A stretch of 64,000 bases of DNA, taken from positions 46,395,164 through 46,459,163 of the forward strand of contig CM054177.1 in the NCBI GenBank assembly GCA_028829895.1, given 5' to 3'. Both the position numbers and the translations under genes were made by a program. Under the pieces are notes generated by a model. It worked only from the letters and a program-made list of their open reading frames with translations. It ran no database searches and had not been told where the DNA came from. The stretch is from Sinotaia quadrata. Its lineage: Eukaryota > Mollusca > Gastropoda > Architaenioglossa > Viviparidae. Shown here in pieces: positions 24,239-35,130 of this stretch (position 1 is its first letter; every line of letters starts with the position of its first letter).

Positions 24239-24390
24239 ATTTTTAATTAACCATAACTGGCTACTATGTTTAAGAATAATAAATATATATCGACCAGGGG
24301 TTCAACAATATTATACTTTTAAAAAAAGTATAATATTAAAAGTATTTTTAATTAACCATAACTGGCTACTTTGTTAAAGAATAATAAACA
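24239..24390. repeat. about 100-bp direct duplication enclosing a perfect hairpin
   Basis: TTTTTAATTAACCATAACTG at 24240 and again near 24344 begin two copies of about 48 bp. Between them AATATTATACTTTT (24307-24320) pairs perfectly with AAAAGTATAATATT just after, a 14-bp stem with a very short A-rich loop. Confidence 0.9.
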
Positions 24391-24562
<172 letters not shown>

Positions 24563-25342
24563 CTAGGAGTTAATAAAATTAATACTTTTATCCAAGTGTT
24601 GTCGACAACTGTCTCAGTTTAAAGTATCTTTTATTAATATCGTATATCTTAATGCACTGGATATTATACATAACTATTATTGACATCTATATCTTAAAAG
24701 GAAAAAATATTCTATTTACTGTTAATAAATTAAATATTCTATATAAATGGTGTCTCCTGATTAATGAATCCATCATATTTATTCTAATAGCCTCCAATGA
24801 CTTATTTTTTTAACGACATTAATTTCTCTTCAATATTATTAATACTAAGATGTCGGCAATTTGTCGGCAATTTGTCGGCAATTTAATTCAATCCTCATCG
24901 TTTTGACAGGTATACATGTATTTGGGCGGGTAAATAGAAGTAGTTAATTTGACAATGACTTGTCAAGATGACTTTGTATTACATGTGAAATCTGCCAGTT
25001 AATGGAGGGCTGTTGCTAGTCTATTTTCCTCAGAATTCCTGACATTCCTGTTAATACCAAATGTCTCTTTAACAGACCACGCTCTTGTGTTCAAATCTTA
25101 AATAAAACAACAATAATTAAACAACGCCAACAAACAGGATGGTACGTGGGTGGGATGGGAAATATGGGATGATGGGTGGAAACGCGCTTGTGTTTGTGCG
25201 TGCGTGTGTATGTGCTTGTATGTGTGAGTGTGAGTGTGTTTACGTTTAACGGACACATGCAATAGCTATGCGAAAGGACACAGCTCCCATATTTATATTT
25301 TGACTTAATGTCATAATACATGCAAGCTCCACCCCAAAGCAC

Positions 25343-25385
<43 letters not shown>

Positions 25386-26082
25386 GCCACACCCAACACA
25401 TGCACTCTGAAATCGCTTCACTCTTTGTCAGATTTAACAACAATAAACCGAAAAAAAAACAATAGTAATGAGTACTCACACCAAGATTCCCTTTGGTGGT
25501 ACAAATACATTCCTCACTTTAATTTTATCTACACCCCCACCCACCCGTTTCACTGTATAAAAGATTAAATTGCCACTGTTTGTAAAACTACGTCAGTGCG
25601 AAAAATAGGTTACATGTCGAACATCCTCTTTATGAATATTAAAATGCTTTCAACTGTTGAAAGACATAAATCGAATGCAAACTTCCCCTAACTCATTACA
25701 GTATAGAAAGTACTACTGGCGTTAGCATATTTACTTAGGAGCAAAAACCTGGCATGGCAGTACAATCGATATAATTCATCCTAGAACGCAATGACCTTCA
25801 TAAGCAGAAATTGATTAAGTTAGAGAATGAATTTTCCTTGAAAGATAAAGGGGTTTTCTGTTCTTTTAATTTCAGATCAACCAAATATGATCTGATCAAA
25901 GTCAGAATAGGTCTTCGATAAAAGTAATCGCGCGCTTCCTTGGAATTCTTCAGATAAAGACGATTTACTCATATCGGTTATTACAACGAGGCTACCTAAT
26001 TAAACTTTCAGGTTAAGGATTGTATCAACTAATGGAATGATATCAACAGCTGAAGTGCATGTCTGCTCACGGAAATGAATCT
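24563..26082. other. unassigned stretch with small repeats
   Basis: GTCGGCAATTT occurs three times in tandem at 24853-24886. A GT-rich block lies at 25190-25240 and a (CA)n tract at 25340-25390. No gene is supported. Confidence 0.55.
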
Positions 26083-26216
26083 ATTTGTGCAAGAAGAATG
26101 AAATGCTCTCTCTACATTCAACATTCATTTGTGCAAGAAGAATGAAATGCTCTCTCTACATTCAACATTCATTTGTGCAAGAAGAATGAAATGCTCTCTC
26201 TACATTCAACATTCGT
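26083..26216. repeat. 44-45-bp tandem array, 3 copies
   Basis: The unit is TTTGTGCAAGAAGAATGAAA followed by TGCTCTCTCTACATTCAACATTCA. Starts at 26083, 26128 and 26172; the copies are almost identical. Confidence 0.95.
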
Positions 26217-26250
26217 TCGAGCTGATGAAATGAAATGCATTTTAAGTGCA

Positions 26251-26319
26251 TTTCTGCGTGTGCATGTGCGTGTGAGTGTGCGTGCGTGCGTGCGTGTGTG
26301 TGTGTGTGTGTGTGTGTGT
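26251..26319. repeat. (GT)n/(GC) microsatellite
   Basis: TGCGTGTGCATGTGCG grading into pure (GT)n that ends at 26319, directly before the target duplication of the hAT-type element. Confidence 0.95.
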
Positions 26320-26327
26320 ATTTATAT

Positions 26328-26698
26328 TAGTGCTGCCCATTTTAACGATTAATCTTCCGATTAATGGCAAAGAAATTTTACCGTTTAATTTATTTCATGA
26401 CGATTAAATTTCAACTAATTTTCTTCCTTACTGAAGCAATGCCGATATTTAGTTGAACCGGAAGTTTTTATTTGTTATTATTTTTTTACAGCCAAAATGG
26501 CCTATTCTAAGATGAAAGATTATAAACCGGTTAAAGGTAAATTGCCTGATCAATTTGGTTTTAAAGTAGACGATAGCAACAAAGTTATTAATGATGAGAA
26601 GGTACACAGTTTTAGTTTATTTTTATCTATTAATTAATCGTTAATTGTTGTAAGATTGCATGTAATCGTCAAAGAAGTCAGTAATCGTTAAAGCCCTA
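26328..26698 (+). mobile_element. non-autonomous hAT-type element, 371 bp, with target duplication
   Basis: The left end TAGTGCTGCCCATTTTAACG and the reverse complement of the right end (TAGGGCTTTAACGATTACTG) share TAGxGCT and TTTAACGATTA. This fits hAT elements whose ends start TAGGGCTG and contain ATTAATCG-type motifs. Flanks ATTTATAT (26320-26327) and GTTTATAT (26699-26706) match in 7 of 8 bases, as an 8-bp hAT target duplication should. Inside, GATTAATC/CGATTAAT palindromes and a short open frame at 26496 are kept. Confidence 0.85.
26496..26636 (+). pseudogene. short N-terminal ORF inside the hAT-type element
   Basis: ATG at 26496 opens MAYSKMKDYKPVKGKLPDQF, then GFKVDDSNKVINDEK, VHSFSLFLSIN and a stop just after. 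Its place near the left end fits the first exon of a transposase that leads into a BED-type zinc finger, cut short by the internal deletion. AAGGTACAC at about 26599 may be the old splice donor. I do not recognise the sequence itself. Confidence 0.5.
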
Positions 26699-26879
26699 GT
26701 TTATATACATGTGTGTGTGTGTGTGTGTGTGCTTAGACTCTCTTCCTGAAACTTGCAGTTTCTTCTAAATGAAAACGGTTTGATCTAGATTCCATTTCAC
26801 TTGGTCTTTAATTCACTTAAAGTTAGATATCATAAAGATGGAGAACACATTTCTTTCCACTCGAATTACTCTTTAATGT

Positions 26880-27125
26880 TTGTATGATTGGAGAGCATTT
26901 CTCCTTCTGCTGCTCCCTTAAATTTATTTGTGTGCTTGTGAATGGAGAATATTTCACATTTTATCGCTCGAATTACTCTCTGTGTGAATGGAGAACATTT
27001 AACATTTTATTGCTCGAATTAATGTTTAATGTGTGTGAGTGGAGAGCATTTCACACCCTAATGTTCAAATTAACGTTTGTGGGTGTTTCTTTTTCGTTTT
27101 GTGTGCGTGTAAATGGAGAGCTTCC
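26880..27125. repeat. degenerate tandem array, about 50 bp, 5 copies
   Basis: The recurring words are GTGAATGGAGAACATTT, CACATTTTATTGCTCGAATT and AATGTTTAATGTGTG. The two overlapping plus-strand frames (26884-27177, 27039-27227) are carried by the repetition. Confidence 0.85.
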
Positions 27126-27564
27126 CAGTGTCTATTTTTGCAATTCGAGGTGGATGAAGTTGAAAGTATTGTCATAATTTTATATTCATCTCAGCTCCTC
27201 AGTGGAGTAAGTGTTGTACGATGTTGACTCGCTTATAACCAAGTCGACCGTGACAAATGCTGGCTTAAATTAGGCTAGACTGAAGACAAGAAGAAGAAAA
27301 CATGCATATCAAGTGTTATAAGTGTAGTTACCTGTCGCGATCTGTCACTTAAGACTAAGAGTAAAATATTAGTTTATGTTTTTACAGACATCATTTGCAT
27401 TTCAAAGAAATCCTAAAAGGCATGCCTTGGCGACACTATTCCTGTTATATTTCCGTCCACTTATATTTCTTTTTACTCTTCACGTCCTACAAGCCGCTAT
27501 AATAAATATGCCACACGTATTGTTTAGTGACAATAATATTTAATTTTTTGTTATAAAACGTCAA
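27126..27564. other. unassigned stretch
   Basis: No gene, array or transposon end is evident. Confidence 0.5.
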
Positions 27565-27640
27565 GTATATATATATATATATATATATATGAGTGTGTGT
27601 GTGTGTGTGTGCGCGCGCGCGCTTGAATGTGTGCCTGTGT

Positions 27641-27671
<31 letters not shown>

Positions 27672-27673
27672 AA
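27565..27673. repeat. compound (AT)n-(GT)n-(GC)n-(GAAA)n microsatellite
   Basis: (TA)n at 27566-27590 is followed by (GT)n, then GCGCGCGCGCGC at 27611-27622, and after a 20-bp spacer by (GAAA)n at 27642-27673. Confidence 0.95.
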
Positions 27674-28019
27674 ACACTTTTAAGCATCATTTCAAAACAC
27701 ACTATAAAATAACTTTCAAAATCTTTAGATATTAAAGAGTTCTACCAATAATTTCATAAACTCTTAATGGACTACAGAAAGTGTTTTTCTTTGAAAAATG
27801 CTTCTCATTTACGTAATACTTTCTCTGTTCTTAGTGTAGTTAATATATTGTAATCCTTGTTACCCTTAATACTTATATTTTTTCTTATTACTCAGTAATA
27901 TTTATACTGTTTTCTTTTGCTAATAGGTTTTTTTCTTTTCTTTTTGTAATTTAGCAGACGTAATTATTTCCTTTTGTCTTCCTTAAGCTGAGATTGTTTT
28001 CTGTTTTGTACTTAAGACA

Positions 28020-28220
28020 TGCACTGATGCCAGAGCTGTCTGTTTTGCTGTTCATAGATATGTTCTTTCCTTTGATGTCATAGCTTTCTGTTTTGAAGTT
28101 CACACAGACACGTACCTTTCTGTGATGTCACAGCTTTCTGTTTTGTAGTTCAGAGTTCTGTACTTTCCTTTGATGAAATAGCTTTCTGTTTTGTAGTTCA
28201 TAGATCTGTACTTTCCCTTG
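28020..28220. repeat. about 50-bp tandem array, 4 degenerate copies
   Basis: Core words are TTTCCTTTGATGTCATAGCT, TTCTGTTTTGTAGTTCA and AGATCTGTAC. Unit lengths vary between about 48 and 59 bp. Confidence 0.9.
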
Positions 28221-28234
28221 GATATTAGATTTAG

Positions 28235-28465
28235 ATCAATTACATGCACGCTAGATGCTAGATTTAGTCTATTAATGCTTGCTTGATGTTAGAGTTAAGC
28301 CTGCTTGACTTTAGCCTGCTTGATGTTAGAGTTAAGCCTGCTTGATGTTAGAGTTAAGCCTGCTTGATGTTAGAGTTAAGCCTGCTTGACTTTAGCCTGC
28401 TTGATGTTAGATTTAATCTCTACATTCATGCTTGATGTTAGATGTAAGGCTGCTTGACTTTTGAC
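28235..28465. repeat. 22-bp tandem array, about 9 copies
   Basis: The unit is close to CTGCTTGATGTTAGAGTTAA plus GC, with half-units (CTGCTTGACTTTAGC) interspersed. Confidence 0.93.
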
Positions 28466-28656
28466 TCTGTAAAAACTATTATTGCTATCTCTAATAACTC
28501 CATTTCTCTTCTCTGAGAAGAACTATCTTGTGATTTGTATTGACATTATTGTTGAATTATATTTTAGGATATAAGATGATTTTGTACAGAAATTATGCAA
28601 ACGTGGTTTCATAGAAATATTATGTAATCTTTTTCATTGTACTTGTCATATGTATA

Positions 28657-28829
28657 CAGTGGAACCCCACGATAATGCGAATTCGGATATATCATGGTCG
28701 TGGCATGGCTCCTGAAATATATATCTGAATAATGCATTCTATTGCAAAAACCCACATTAATGCAACCCCACTATTAATGCAATCTGATTTCATGGACCCC
28801 AATTATGGCATTTTAGCAAGGTTTCACTG
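28657..28829. mobile_element. pogo/Tigger-type MITE, 173 bp
   Basis: The left end reads CAGTGGAACCCCACGATAAT and the right end, reverse-complemented, reads CAGTGAAACCTTGCTAAAAT. CAGTGRAACC is the usual terminus of pogo/Tigger elements. TA dinucleotides flank both sides (28655-28656 and 28830-28831). The interior has AATGCGAATT, AATGCATTCT and AATGCAACCCC words but no coding sequence. It may have been mobilised by a pogo transposase related to the relic at 2-340. Confidence 0.85.
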
Positions 28830-28974
28830 TATTTGATTTTTGATTTAAAGCATTTAAGGACCTTCTTACACATATTGATAATCTTATATTGGAGAAGAAA
28901 GTGAGTGGATGGGGGCTCGCTAAATATAAATTAAAGACAAATTTATCTTCTCCTTTAGTAAGAAATTTTCTATG

Positions 28975-29190
28975 TACGAAATATTGTGTGATGGTAAATG
29001 TTGTCTTAATGTTGTGGAAGAGAGAAAACGTTTACGGCGCCAGCATATCAGCCAAGAGAGAGAAGGGAGTAGTGTCTGCTGCAGAATTAATAATAACATA
29101 ATATTTCCATCACTTGTAATTAGTTATGAATGAGTAATTAATTAATAATAATCATAATCATTAACTAAGTGGCGTTGGCATCACAGTACG
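28975..29190 (+). repeat. dispersed repeat family B, copy 1
   Basis: This stretch matches 58780-59015 in the same orientation. Shared words are TGTTGTGGAAGAGAGAAAAC (GGAGGAGAG in copy 2), GTTTACGGCGCCA, GCCAAG, TGTAATTAGTT, AATGAGTAATTAATTAATAA and ATTAACTAAGTGGCGTTG. The family is unnamed by me; the 70-codon frame at 28889-29101 is not supported as a gene. Confidence 0.75.
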
Positions 29191-29928
<738 letters not shown>

Positions 29929-30007
29929 AAAATCAAAATCTCAGAAACAGGGAGTAAGTGTTTCCTCTAAGCGCCAAAGAAATGAAGCGATAAAAAAGAA
30001 ATAAGAG

Positions 30008-30198
30008 AATTATTGCAAATTGTGTCAAGTAATATATTTCAGACGCGGAATAAAGCAGAATTGGTGCAAATTGTGTCAAGTACTATATGACAGAAGAGGA
30101 ATAAGGCAGAATTAATACACATTGTGTCAAGCACTGTATAACAGAAGGTGATTAAGGCAGAATTAGTGCAAATTGTGTAAAATACTGTGTGACAGAAG
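30008..30198. repeat. about 53-bp tandem array, 3.5 copies, abutting the hAT left end
   Basis: The unit contains TGCAAATTGTGTCAAGTACT, TATGACAGAAG and AATAAGGCAGAATT. The last copy stops at GACAGAAG, directly before the CAGTGGCGTG terminus of the hAT element, and does not resume at its right side. Confidence 0.88.
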
Positions 30199-30984
30199 CA
30201 GTGGCGTGACTACCGGGGTAGCAGCAACAGCCGTGCTGTGGGGCCCGGCCGACCAAGAATAATCTATAGCACAGACAGTCAGTCCGCTTCTGTGCAATAA
30301 AACAAATTTATGCAGTGCCCCCAAAATAGCCAATTGTCACAGTAGCATTAATTGTAAATGTTTAGTTTCATTGTCATCAAAATATCTTTATTTAATCACT
30401 ATCGTAAGTTGGCGTCTGCAACTTGATTAACTAACATCTGAATGAGAGAGAAAATAAGTAAGTGTGGCTAACGTAGAGAGAAAATAAGTAAGTGTGGCTA
30501 ACGTAGAAAGAAAATAAGTAAGTGTAGCTAACGTAGTTCAGTATTACGCAATGCGTTCAAGTTCATTGTAAAGAGCTGAACTATTTTTACTGTTTCCTTT
30601 TACGTCAGAGTGTTTACTGTTGTTCGTATTCAGTTGTAGATCAAAAGTAAATATTTTGCCAGTTATAATTAAAAGTATTTAAAAGTAATAGGTGATGTAT
30701 ATGTTTATTGGTTTGATAACTGTTATTCTATGTTGCCCGCTATATCCTTTTTAGAATGGGATGTTTTATACACCGTGGTTAGCGATGACGATGTATATAT
30801 ACACTATATTTATTCTATCTAAATTCCGTATTCTTGACAGAGATAACTAAGACTACTTACTTGTTGTGACGTAATATGAAATAAATTATATATTGTAAGT
30901 TGCAATGACAAGCTTAATTTAACATTTAAAATTAAAAACTAAAAATTTAATGTTTAATCAAAATATTTTAAATTTTACAGCAGC

Positions 30985-31220
30985 TTCAAGTCACCAACAA
31001 CATATAAAGTAGCCCAAGATGTCATATCAACACCAAAGTCCCTAACAGCATTTAAAGTAGCCCAAGATGTCATATCAACACCAAGTCACTAACAACATTT
31101 AAAGTAGCCCAAGATGTCATATCAACACCAAGTCACTAACAACATATAAAGTAGCCCAAGATGTCATATCAACACCAAGTCACTAACAACATATAAAGTA
31201 GCCCAAGATGTCATATCAAC
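30985..31220 (+). repeat. 47-bp tandem array made from the hAT start-codon region
   Basis: The unit is AGCCCAAGATGTCATATCAA followed by CACCAAGTCACTAACAACATATAAAGT. It starts at 31011, 31059, 31106, 31153 and 31200. ATGTCATATCAACACC (coding MSYQHP) is present in every unit, but only the last copy continues into the transposase frame (PSGATKRKRK). Confidence 0.93.
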
Positions 31221-32764
31221 ACCCAAGTGGAGCAACAAAACGTAAACGAAAATGTGGGGAGATGTTAAGCTTAACGAAACTACACAAAATAGAAATGTTT
31301 GCACCTATGCAAAGTTAATCTGCGCCTCCTGTGTTGAGAAATCGACCAAGTCAAGATGGTTGTAACACTGCAGGTCTAATGCAAGAATATTTTGAATCTC
31401 AGCCATCGGAAGGATGTAGTGCTAATTGTACTGTTAAAAATTCAATCGAATCGTTTGATCTTAACAACTGTTGAAATTAAAAATGTTAAAACTGCAAACA
31501 AGTTGGATGATATTCCAGTCGAAACCGAAGACATCAGCAGCATAGTGATTTTAGATCAGTTCTCAACTGACAGAGCAAACGTTTTGGTTAAAGTAAGTTA
31601 CAGTAGCATTCAACGGTTTGTGGTGGAACATGGACCATGCCAACCCAAAGATCCTTTCCATAGGGACCCGAATCAAAACAACAGAAGTTTTCAGAAAAGT
31701 ATTATGAGAAGACGACTAAAACTGGAGTGAAATTACCAGTTACTTGGTTGTGTTATTCACGGAAACTGGACTCTGTGTATTGTGAGCCATGTTGGCTTTG
31801 TGGTGATCGCACAAAAATTGGACATGAACCTGCATGGGCAAAAGGAACTCGCAGCTGGAAATCGTTAACAAGTAAAATGCATGAACATTCAGATGAGCAA
31901 GCTGAAGCTTGTGTATTTTTTTTTATCACTGGCGGCTTCATAAAACCATTGATGAAGAAAACAAGAAACAAGTGTTAAAAGAAATGGACTTTTGGAGGTA
32001 AATTGTACATCGGGTTGTAAATGTTACTCTTATTTATCGACGTGCGGACTCGCTTTTAGAGGCCACAGGGAACCGTTGGGAAATGCTAATTCCGGAAATT
32101 TTTATCGGAAATTTGTCATTGAACTTTTGGAGGCATATGACCCAATGTTGAAAGAACTTATTGAACGTCCTGGTGGAACAACTGAATATTTAAGCCCGAC
32201 AGTTCAGAATGAAGTAACAGAGATACTTTCTACTCATTTGCAAAATGCTTTAATAGAGTTGATAAATCAGGCTCCATTTTTTGCAGTCATCACAGATATT
32301 TTCAAGATATTTTCAAAGTTGATCAAATGTGTGACGTATTTCGTTATGTGACGATAGAGACTGACCCAGAAATTGGAAAAAAAGAACCGACAGTAAGATC
32401 AATGAAAGGTTTCTAGGCTTCCATGCGATTCCTGATCAAAGATCTGTCGAAATGTAGGGGCCAAGGCTTTGATGGTGCTGCCACAATGAGTGGGGTCTAC
32501 TCTGGAGTCCAATCACGTAGTTTGGAAAAAGTCCCAAACGCTTTATACATTCATTGTGTTGCACATAATCTGAACTTGGTTCTGAATAATGTAGTTTCTC
32601 AAGTACAAGAAGTGTCACAATTTTTTGATGGTATTCAAAAGCATTACACGTTCTTCGGTGCAAGCATCAAACGATGGGATATTCTTTCATCATTTACAAC
32701 TGTGTCGAATATCAAACTCAAGGCATTGTGCCCAACAAGATGGTCTTCTCGTGAAGACTGCATA

Positions 32765-33029
32765 GTAGAAGTACGCTATCGTTATGTAGATGTATTGAAG
32801 GCATTAACAAATGTAGAGTAGAAGTACGCTATCGTTATGTAGATGTATTGAAGGCATTAACAAATGTATAGTAGAAGTACGCTATCGTTATGTAGATGTA
32901 TTGAAGGCATTAACAAATGTATAGTAGAAGTACGCTATCGTTATGTAGATGTATTGAAGGCATTAACAAATGCATAGTAGAAGTACGCTATCGTTATGTA
33001 GATGTATTGAAGGCATTAACAAATATAAA
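32765..33029 (+). repeat. 53-bp tandem array inside the hAT transposase, 5 copies
   Basis: The unit is GTAGAAGTACGCTATCGTTA followed by TGTAGATGTATTGAAGGCATTAACAAAT. Starts at 32765, 32818, 32871, 32924 and 32977. It duplicates codons right after the CPTRWSSREDC block; 53 is not a multiple of three, so the expansion itself broke the frame. Confidence 0.96.
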
Positions 33030-33427
33030 TCTGGTCGAGGAAAAAAAGGTATCATTGCTGAAGCAGGCGAAGTTCAAGAAAAAATAGAATCATTTGAATT
33101 TATTTTTGTGCTCACAAAAATATTTGAAAGCGTGAATACAGTTTCAAAGTTGCTACAGACTGATACAGTTGACTTACTGAGTGCTTCGAATCTGCTACAA
33201 AACCTGGTTGAGCTCATGTCAGCATTCCGAAACAATTCAAATGAATACAATATTGCCAAGGAAACGGCGGTTTATCTTGCCCACCATTAGGGTGTACAGA
33301 TAACTTTTGGCAAAGGTAAACGGATTCCAAAAGTAAAGAAGCACTTTGATGAGTTATGGATGATAGCAGACCCACTGATCCAGAAATGCGATTCAAAGTA
33401 AATGTAGTTTACCACATTCTCATCAAT

Positions 33428-33854
33428 CAGGTTGTTAATCGGTCCGGAGGAATGCAGGTTGTGGTAGATACATTTGGCATACTGTAGTCAGGTTGTTAAT
33501 CGGTCCAGAGGAATGCAGGTTGTGGTAGATACATTTGGCATACTGCAGTCAGGTTGTTAATCGGTCCAGAGGAATGCAGGTTGTGGTAGATACATTTGGC
33601 ATACTGCAGTCAGGTTGTTAATCGGTCCAGAAGAATGCAGGTTGTGGTAGATACATTTGGCATACTGCAGTCAGGTTGTTAATCGGTCCAGAAGAATGCA
33701 GGTTGTGGTAGATACATTTGGCATACTGCAGTCAGGTTGTTAATCGGTCCAGAAGAATGCAGGTTGTGGTAGATACATTTGGCATACTGCAGTCAGGTTG
33801 TTAATCGGTCCAGAAGAATGCAGGTTGTGGTAGATACATTTGGCACACTGCAGC
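33428..33854 (+). repeat. 61-bp tandem array inside the hAT transposase, 7 copies
   Basis: The unit is CAGGTTGTTAATCGGTCCAG followed by AAGAATGCAGGTTGTGGTAG and ATACATTTGGCATACTGCAGT. Starts at 33428, 33489, 33550, 33611, 33672, 33733 and 33794. Copies 4 to 7 (AGAAGAATG) differ from 1 to 3 (GGAATG), showing that growth went through sub-blocks. Confidence 0.97.
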
Positions 33855-34644
33855 CTCGTGAATTGACTTCTGCCACCGATGATAACTGTTCTCAAAGGCG
33901 ACAAAACTACAACAGCAGTACGACGTAACACCATCGTTCTTCGAGCAGCTGCAGAGCTTTAGAATGGTTCTCAAACAAGAAATTAAGAAAATAAACACAA
34001 TCAAAGAGCTTTAGAATGGTTCTCAAACAAGAAATCAAGAAAATAAACACAATCAAAGAGCTGAGTCAACTTTTTATAATCAAAATTAGTTCTCTTGCTA
34101 CATCATTCCCGGATGTCTGCACTGCATATCTTCTCTTCCTTACTTTACCAGTAACTGTGGCAACAGCAGAGAGGTCGTTCTGAAAGCTTAAGCTCATAAA
34201 AAGCTATCTACATAGTACAATGTTGCAAGATAGACTATCCGGTTTAGCCATTGTCAAGTTAGAAAATGAACACGCAATCAAATGGACGTTGATGAAGTTA
34301 ACATTTTTGCAGAGAAGTGCCGCAGAAAGAAATTCCGACCATACTGTATAGTGTAGAGGCATGTTGTCGTTGAACTTTAAACTATCAAAGGGACTTAATT
34401 CAAGTGATGTTATCATAACATTGTTATTACAAACAAGTTTACAATGCGTTTACTGATTTATTTAATTAACTCCTGGGGTGGGGGCCAGAATATAAAGTTG
34501 ATGTGGGGCCCGTTCTGTGACTGCATTTTCTCAAGTGGCCATATCCTACTGATAAAATCTGCATCACTGTTGCATTTTCCTGCAATGTACTATATGCAAA
34601 ATGTATACCACTACATTAAGAGTGGCTAACGCATAATATGTACA

Positions 34645-35130
34645 TTTGAGTGTTTAGTTCTGGATGAATAAATGATCGATTGGTGGTCTGTTTGTAGTAA
34701 GAACTCATGACCATACAAACAGGATTGAAATTTCTCTATGGCCCAAACCCTGCTATGCATTCAACCTCTGATGTGTTGTAGCTTATTTCTGCATCCAAAA
34801 GTTTACAGCTTGCATACACTATAGGTACCGGATTTATTTCACTGTTAGGGCACTCCCGCAACAAAACTGCTTGATGCCTACTCGCAATGCGTCTGTGTGG
34901 ACAATAAATGGTGACATTGGTAAGATGTAAGATGGTGAAGAAGTGAATGCATCCTTGAGCTTTTGAAATGCAGATTCACACTCGTCTATCCACACTACCT
35001 TATCAGGGATGGCCTTATGAGTCAAATTATTAGCTGTAGTGAGGTCACATCCTGATTAAAGCCTGGAATAAAATTCTGATAACATCCAGCCATACCTAAG
35101 CAGGACTGCAAATCTTTCTTGGTTACAGAG
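34645..35130 (-). pseudogene. Gypsy-type retrotransposon RT/RNase H fragment
   Basis: On the minus strand, VTKKDLQSCLGMAGCYQNF and IPGF (from 35130) match the end of the reverse transcriptase of Ty3/Gypsy elements. After a shift, VVWIDECESAFQKLKDAFTS, then PFIVHTDALRVGI, matches the start of RNase H, with HTDA holding a catalytic aspartate. A further shift gives VPIVYASCKLLDAEISYNTS and EVECIAG, and the last part LLQTDHQSIIY (about 34680). The glutamate and the TDHQ motif are kept, but the frame is broken at least three times. No LTR, protease or integrase is seen nearby. It lies about 120 bp right of the hAT end, in opposite orientation. Confidence 0.88.

Larger units (their letters stand above)
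31208..34345 (+). pseudogene. hAT transposase pseudogene (ZMYM1/TTF-type group)
   Basis: The relic shows the family's blocks in order. The start is MSYQHPSGATKRKRKCGEML (31208). The TTF-type zinc-finger region follows: FVVEHGPCQPKDPF, then after a shift VKLPVTWLCYSRKLDSVYCE with PCWLCGDR (31610-31810). Next come FVIELLEAYDPMLKELIERP (32110) and the catalytic core piece GQGFDGAATMSGVYSGVQS with IHCVAHNLNLVLNN (32460-32590). LCPTRWSSREDC is at 32730. After the 53-bp array, KIESFEFIFVLTKIFESVN is at 33080, and after the 61-bp array TLQPRELTSATDD at 33845. The dimerisation segment VATAERSF appears at 34160, then KLKLIKSYLHSTMLQDRLSG. At least six frame breaks separate these. Function is lost; the order and completeness show a once full-length gene. 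Confidence 0.88.
30199..34524 (+). mobile_element. decayed hAT element, ZMYM1-like transposase, with internal tandem arrays
   Basis: The left terminus CAGTGGCGTGACTACC is typical of this hAT group, followed by GGGGCCCGGCC. Toward the right, GGGGTGGGGGCC and GGGGCCCGTTCTGTGACTG form an eroded counterpart, so the right end near 34524 is approximate and no target duplication was confirmed. The transposase relic runs from 31208 to about 34350. The element has grown by at least five independent tandem expansions (30-bp at 30440-30535, 47-bp at 30985-31220, 53-bp at 32765-33029, 61-bp at 33428-33854, about 53-bp at 33953-34060). Multiple stops and shifts make it inactive. Confidence 0.87.

Noticed and set aside
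30985..34060. CRISPR array, considered because of regular repeats
   Set aside because: The repeats are head-to-tail without unique spacers and lie in a eukaryotic transposon.
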